Of a stretch of DNA of 16,075 nucleotides, positions 14,907 through 16,075 are shown one piece after another (position 1 is the first letter of the stretch; every line of letters starts with the position of its first letter). Both the position numbers and the translations under genes were made by a program. Location of the stretch: NCBI GenBank assembly GCA_965370955.1, contig CBDUWP010000031.1, positions 1-16,075 of the forward strand, read 5' to 3'. The notes beneath the pieces were generated by a model. It made no database searches, was not told the origin of the DNA, and was given only the letters and a program-made list of their open reading frames with translations. Origin of the DNA: CBDUWP01 sp965370955. GTDB taxonomy: Bacteria > Planctomycetota > Phycisphaerae > Sedimentisphaerales > Anaerobacaceae.

Positions 14907-16075
14907 ATGAACGGACTGTTACTTGAGATAACATCTTCTACCATTTCCGGTACGATATTGGGGTTTGCCGCAGGCGGGTTGCTCATAGCCATCATTCATC
15001 AGATGATAAATAAAGCCAAATCCAAAACTTTTGAGCATGATCTGGAGCGACAGATAGATGGTGCCAAAAAGGAAGCTGAAAACATCATCAAAGCCGCCAA
15101 GGTTGACGCTGCAGCGGATGCGATAAAAAAGCGTGAGAAATTTTCTAATGAGGTAAATAAGACCAGAAACGATCTTCGCGAGACGGAGGCTCATTTGAAT
15201 AAGCGTCTCGATTCTCTTGACCGCCAAGCCCAGCAGATAAGCGATAAAGAGCGATCGATCACAGACAAGAAACGCGATCTCGACAACAAGTTTAAGCACG
15301 TAGCTGATGAAGAGAAAAAACTTGCCTCGCTGCTTTCAGAGCAGAAGAATCAGCTTTTGAAGATAACAGGCATGAGTAATGAAGATGCCAAGAATCTGCT
15401 TTTGAAACGAATGGAAGATGAATGTGAGCATGAATCATCTGTTCTTATCCAGCGGAAACTGGAAGAATGTAAAGACACAGTTATAGAGAAGAGTCGCGAA
15501 ATAATCAGCACAGCCATTCAGCGATACGCTTCCGAGCAGACTTGTGAAACCACCGTATCTACAGTCGAGATAGCCAATGACGACATGAAGGGCCGTGTTA
15601 TTGGCCGTGAGGGACGTAACATTCGTGCCTTTGAAAAAGCCACCGGCGTTGACGTAATTGTCGACGATACTCCCGGCATCATCATCGTCAGCGGTTTCAA
15701 TCCAGTCCGCCGCGAGGTTGCCCGTCTTTCGATGGAGCGATTGATTCAGGATGGCCGAATTCATCCAGCCCGCATTGAGGAATTGGTAGCTCAAACCAAA
15801 ACAGAGATAAATCACAAGATACTTCAAATCGGTAAAGACGCCGCCGTTGAGACCAATATCAGAGGCCTCAGCAACAAGATACTAAGCTTGATTGGCGCAT
15901 TGAATTACCGAACCAGTTATGGCCAAAACGTTCTTCGCCACAGCGTTGAGGTTGCATTTTTAGCACAGGTCATGGCCGACGAATTAGATTTAGACGGCTC
16001 GATAGCCAGACGTGCCGGTTTGCTTCATGATATTGGCAAGGCGATTGATCAGGAGATAGAAGGCGGCCACCCAGC
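14907..16075 (+). CDS. rny: Ribonuclease Y, N-terminal three quarters (3' end outside window)
   Basis: The frame opens at the ATG at 14907 and stays open to the window edge (389 codons of the usual 520 or so). It starts with a membrane anchor at about 14-31 (GTILGFAAGGLLIAIIHQMI). A long charged coiled coil follows to about residue 200. The KH RNA-binding domain has the motif GRVIGREGRNIRAFEKATG from residue 229, with the GxxG loop at 233-236. The HD phosphohydrolase domain has its metal pair H374/D375 in AGLLHDIGKA. RNase Y is an endoribonuclease that starts mRNA decay at the inner face of the membrane, acting where RNase E does in other bacteria. The window ends a few residues after the HD pair. 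The gene appears intact as far as visible. Confidence 0.97.
   Translation, partial: MNGLLLEITSSTISGTILGFAAGGLLIAIIHQMINKAKSKTFEHDLERQIDGAKKEAENIIKAAKVDAAADAIKKREKFSNEVNKTRNDLRETEAHLNKRLDSLDRQAQQISDKERSITDKKRDLDNKFKHVADEEKKLASLLSEQKNQLLKITGMSNEDAKNLLLKRMEDECEHESSVLIQRKLEECKDTVIEKSREIISTAIQRYASEQTCETTVSTVEIANDDMKGRVIGREGRNIRAFEKATGVDVIVDDTPGIIIVSGFNPVRREVARLSMERLIQDGRIHPARIEELVAQTKTEINHKILQIGKDAAVETNIRGLSNKILSLIGALNYRTSYGQNVLRHSVEVAFLAQVMADELDLDGSIARRAGLLHDIGKAIDQEIEGGHP

Noticed and set aside
15435..15827. Minus-strand frame of 130 codons near the right end
   Set aside because: It is antisense to the KH-domain coding region of rny, which reads through without a break.
1..16075. CRISPR array, tRNA/rRNA gene, insertion sequence or phage genes
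   Set aside because: No regularly spaced direct repeats, no tRNA-like cloverleaf with TTCGA-type arms, no transposase or integrase frame and no phage structural gene was seen on either strand.

Overview
The window looks like chromosome from a Gram-negative-type, probably anaerobic bacterium of moderate to low GC content. An outer membrane is suggested by an MsbA-like exporter next to a WaaP-type kinase. Anaerobiosis is suggested by thiazole synthesis using the radical-SAM enzyme ThiH rather than an oxygen-dependent glycine oxidase. Together with RNase Y and a complete Bat operon, a Planctomycetota (Phycisphaerae/Sedimentisphaerales-like) or related host is my best guess. That placement is inference, as no rRNA or other taxonomic marker is present.

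Bases 1-8278 (minus strand) hold a tightly packed Bat (Bacteroides aerotolerance) operon. In transcription order it reads moxR, DUF58 protein, a BatX/DUF4381-like membrane protein, batA, batB, batC, batD, batE; batE runs off the left edge. Several junctions overlap as ATGA or are separated by only a few bases, so the genes are probably translated from one message. The set encodes an AAA+ ATPase, one soluble and two membrane-bound metal-binding von Willebrand A proteins, two TPR proteins, and two large membrane proteins with exported N-terminal domains. Such sets are thought to form an envelope complex, but the molecular activity is not settled.

Bases 8367-11906 (minus strand) hold an MsbA-like ABC half-transporter followed by a protein made of two kinase folds. 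This is the least ordinary part of the window. The transporter carries an insertion of about 140 residues between its first two membrane helices that contains a PDZ-like domain, predicted to lie outside the cytoplasmic membrane. The kinase protein keeps catalytic residues in both halves. A plausible job is export and phosphorylation of lipid A/LPS core or a similar envelope glycolipid.

Bases 11907-12111 are a divergent promoter region. It contains a good minus-strand promoter for the transporter operon, a plausible plus-strand promoter for the thi operon, and a perfect dyad. No TPP riboswitch is visible.

Bases 12112-14241 (plus strand) hold thiS, thiG and thiH with overlapping ends: the sulfur carrier, thiazole synthase and tyrosine lyase of anaerobic thiamine-thiazole synthesis. 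The thiF adenylyltransferase is not here.

Bases 14242-14906 contain no convincing gene. They carry two relics of interspersed repeats, a strong small hairpin just after an extended -10 promoter match, and a promoter for the last gene. Bases 14907 to the right edge are the first three quarters of rny (RNase Y), cut by the window end inside the HD domain.
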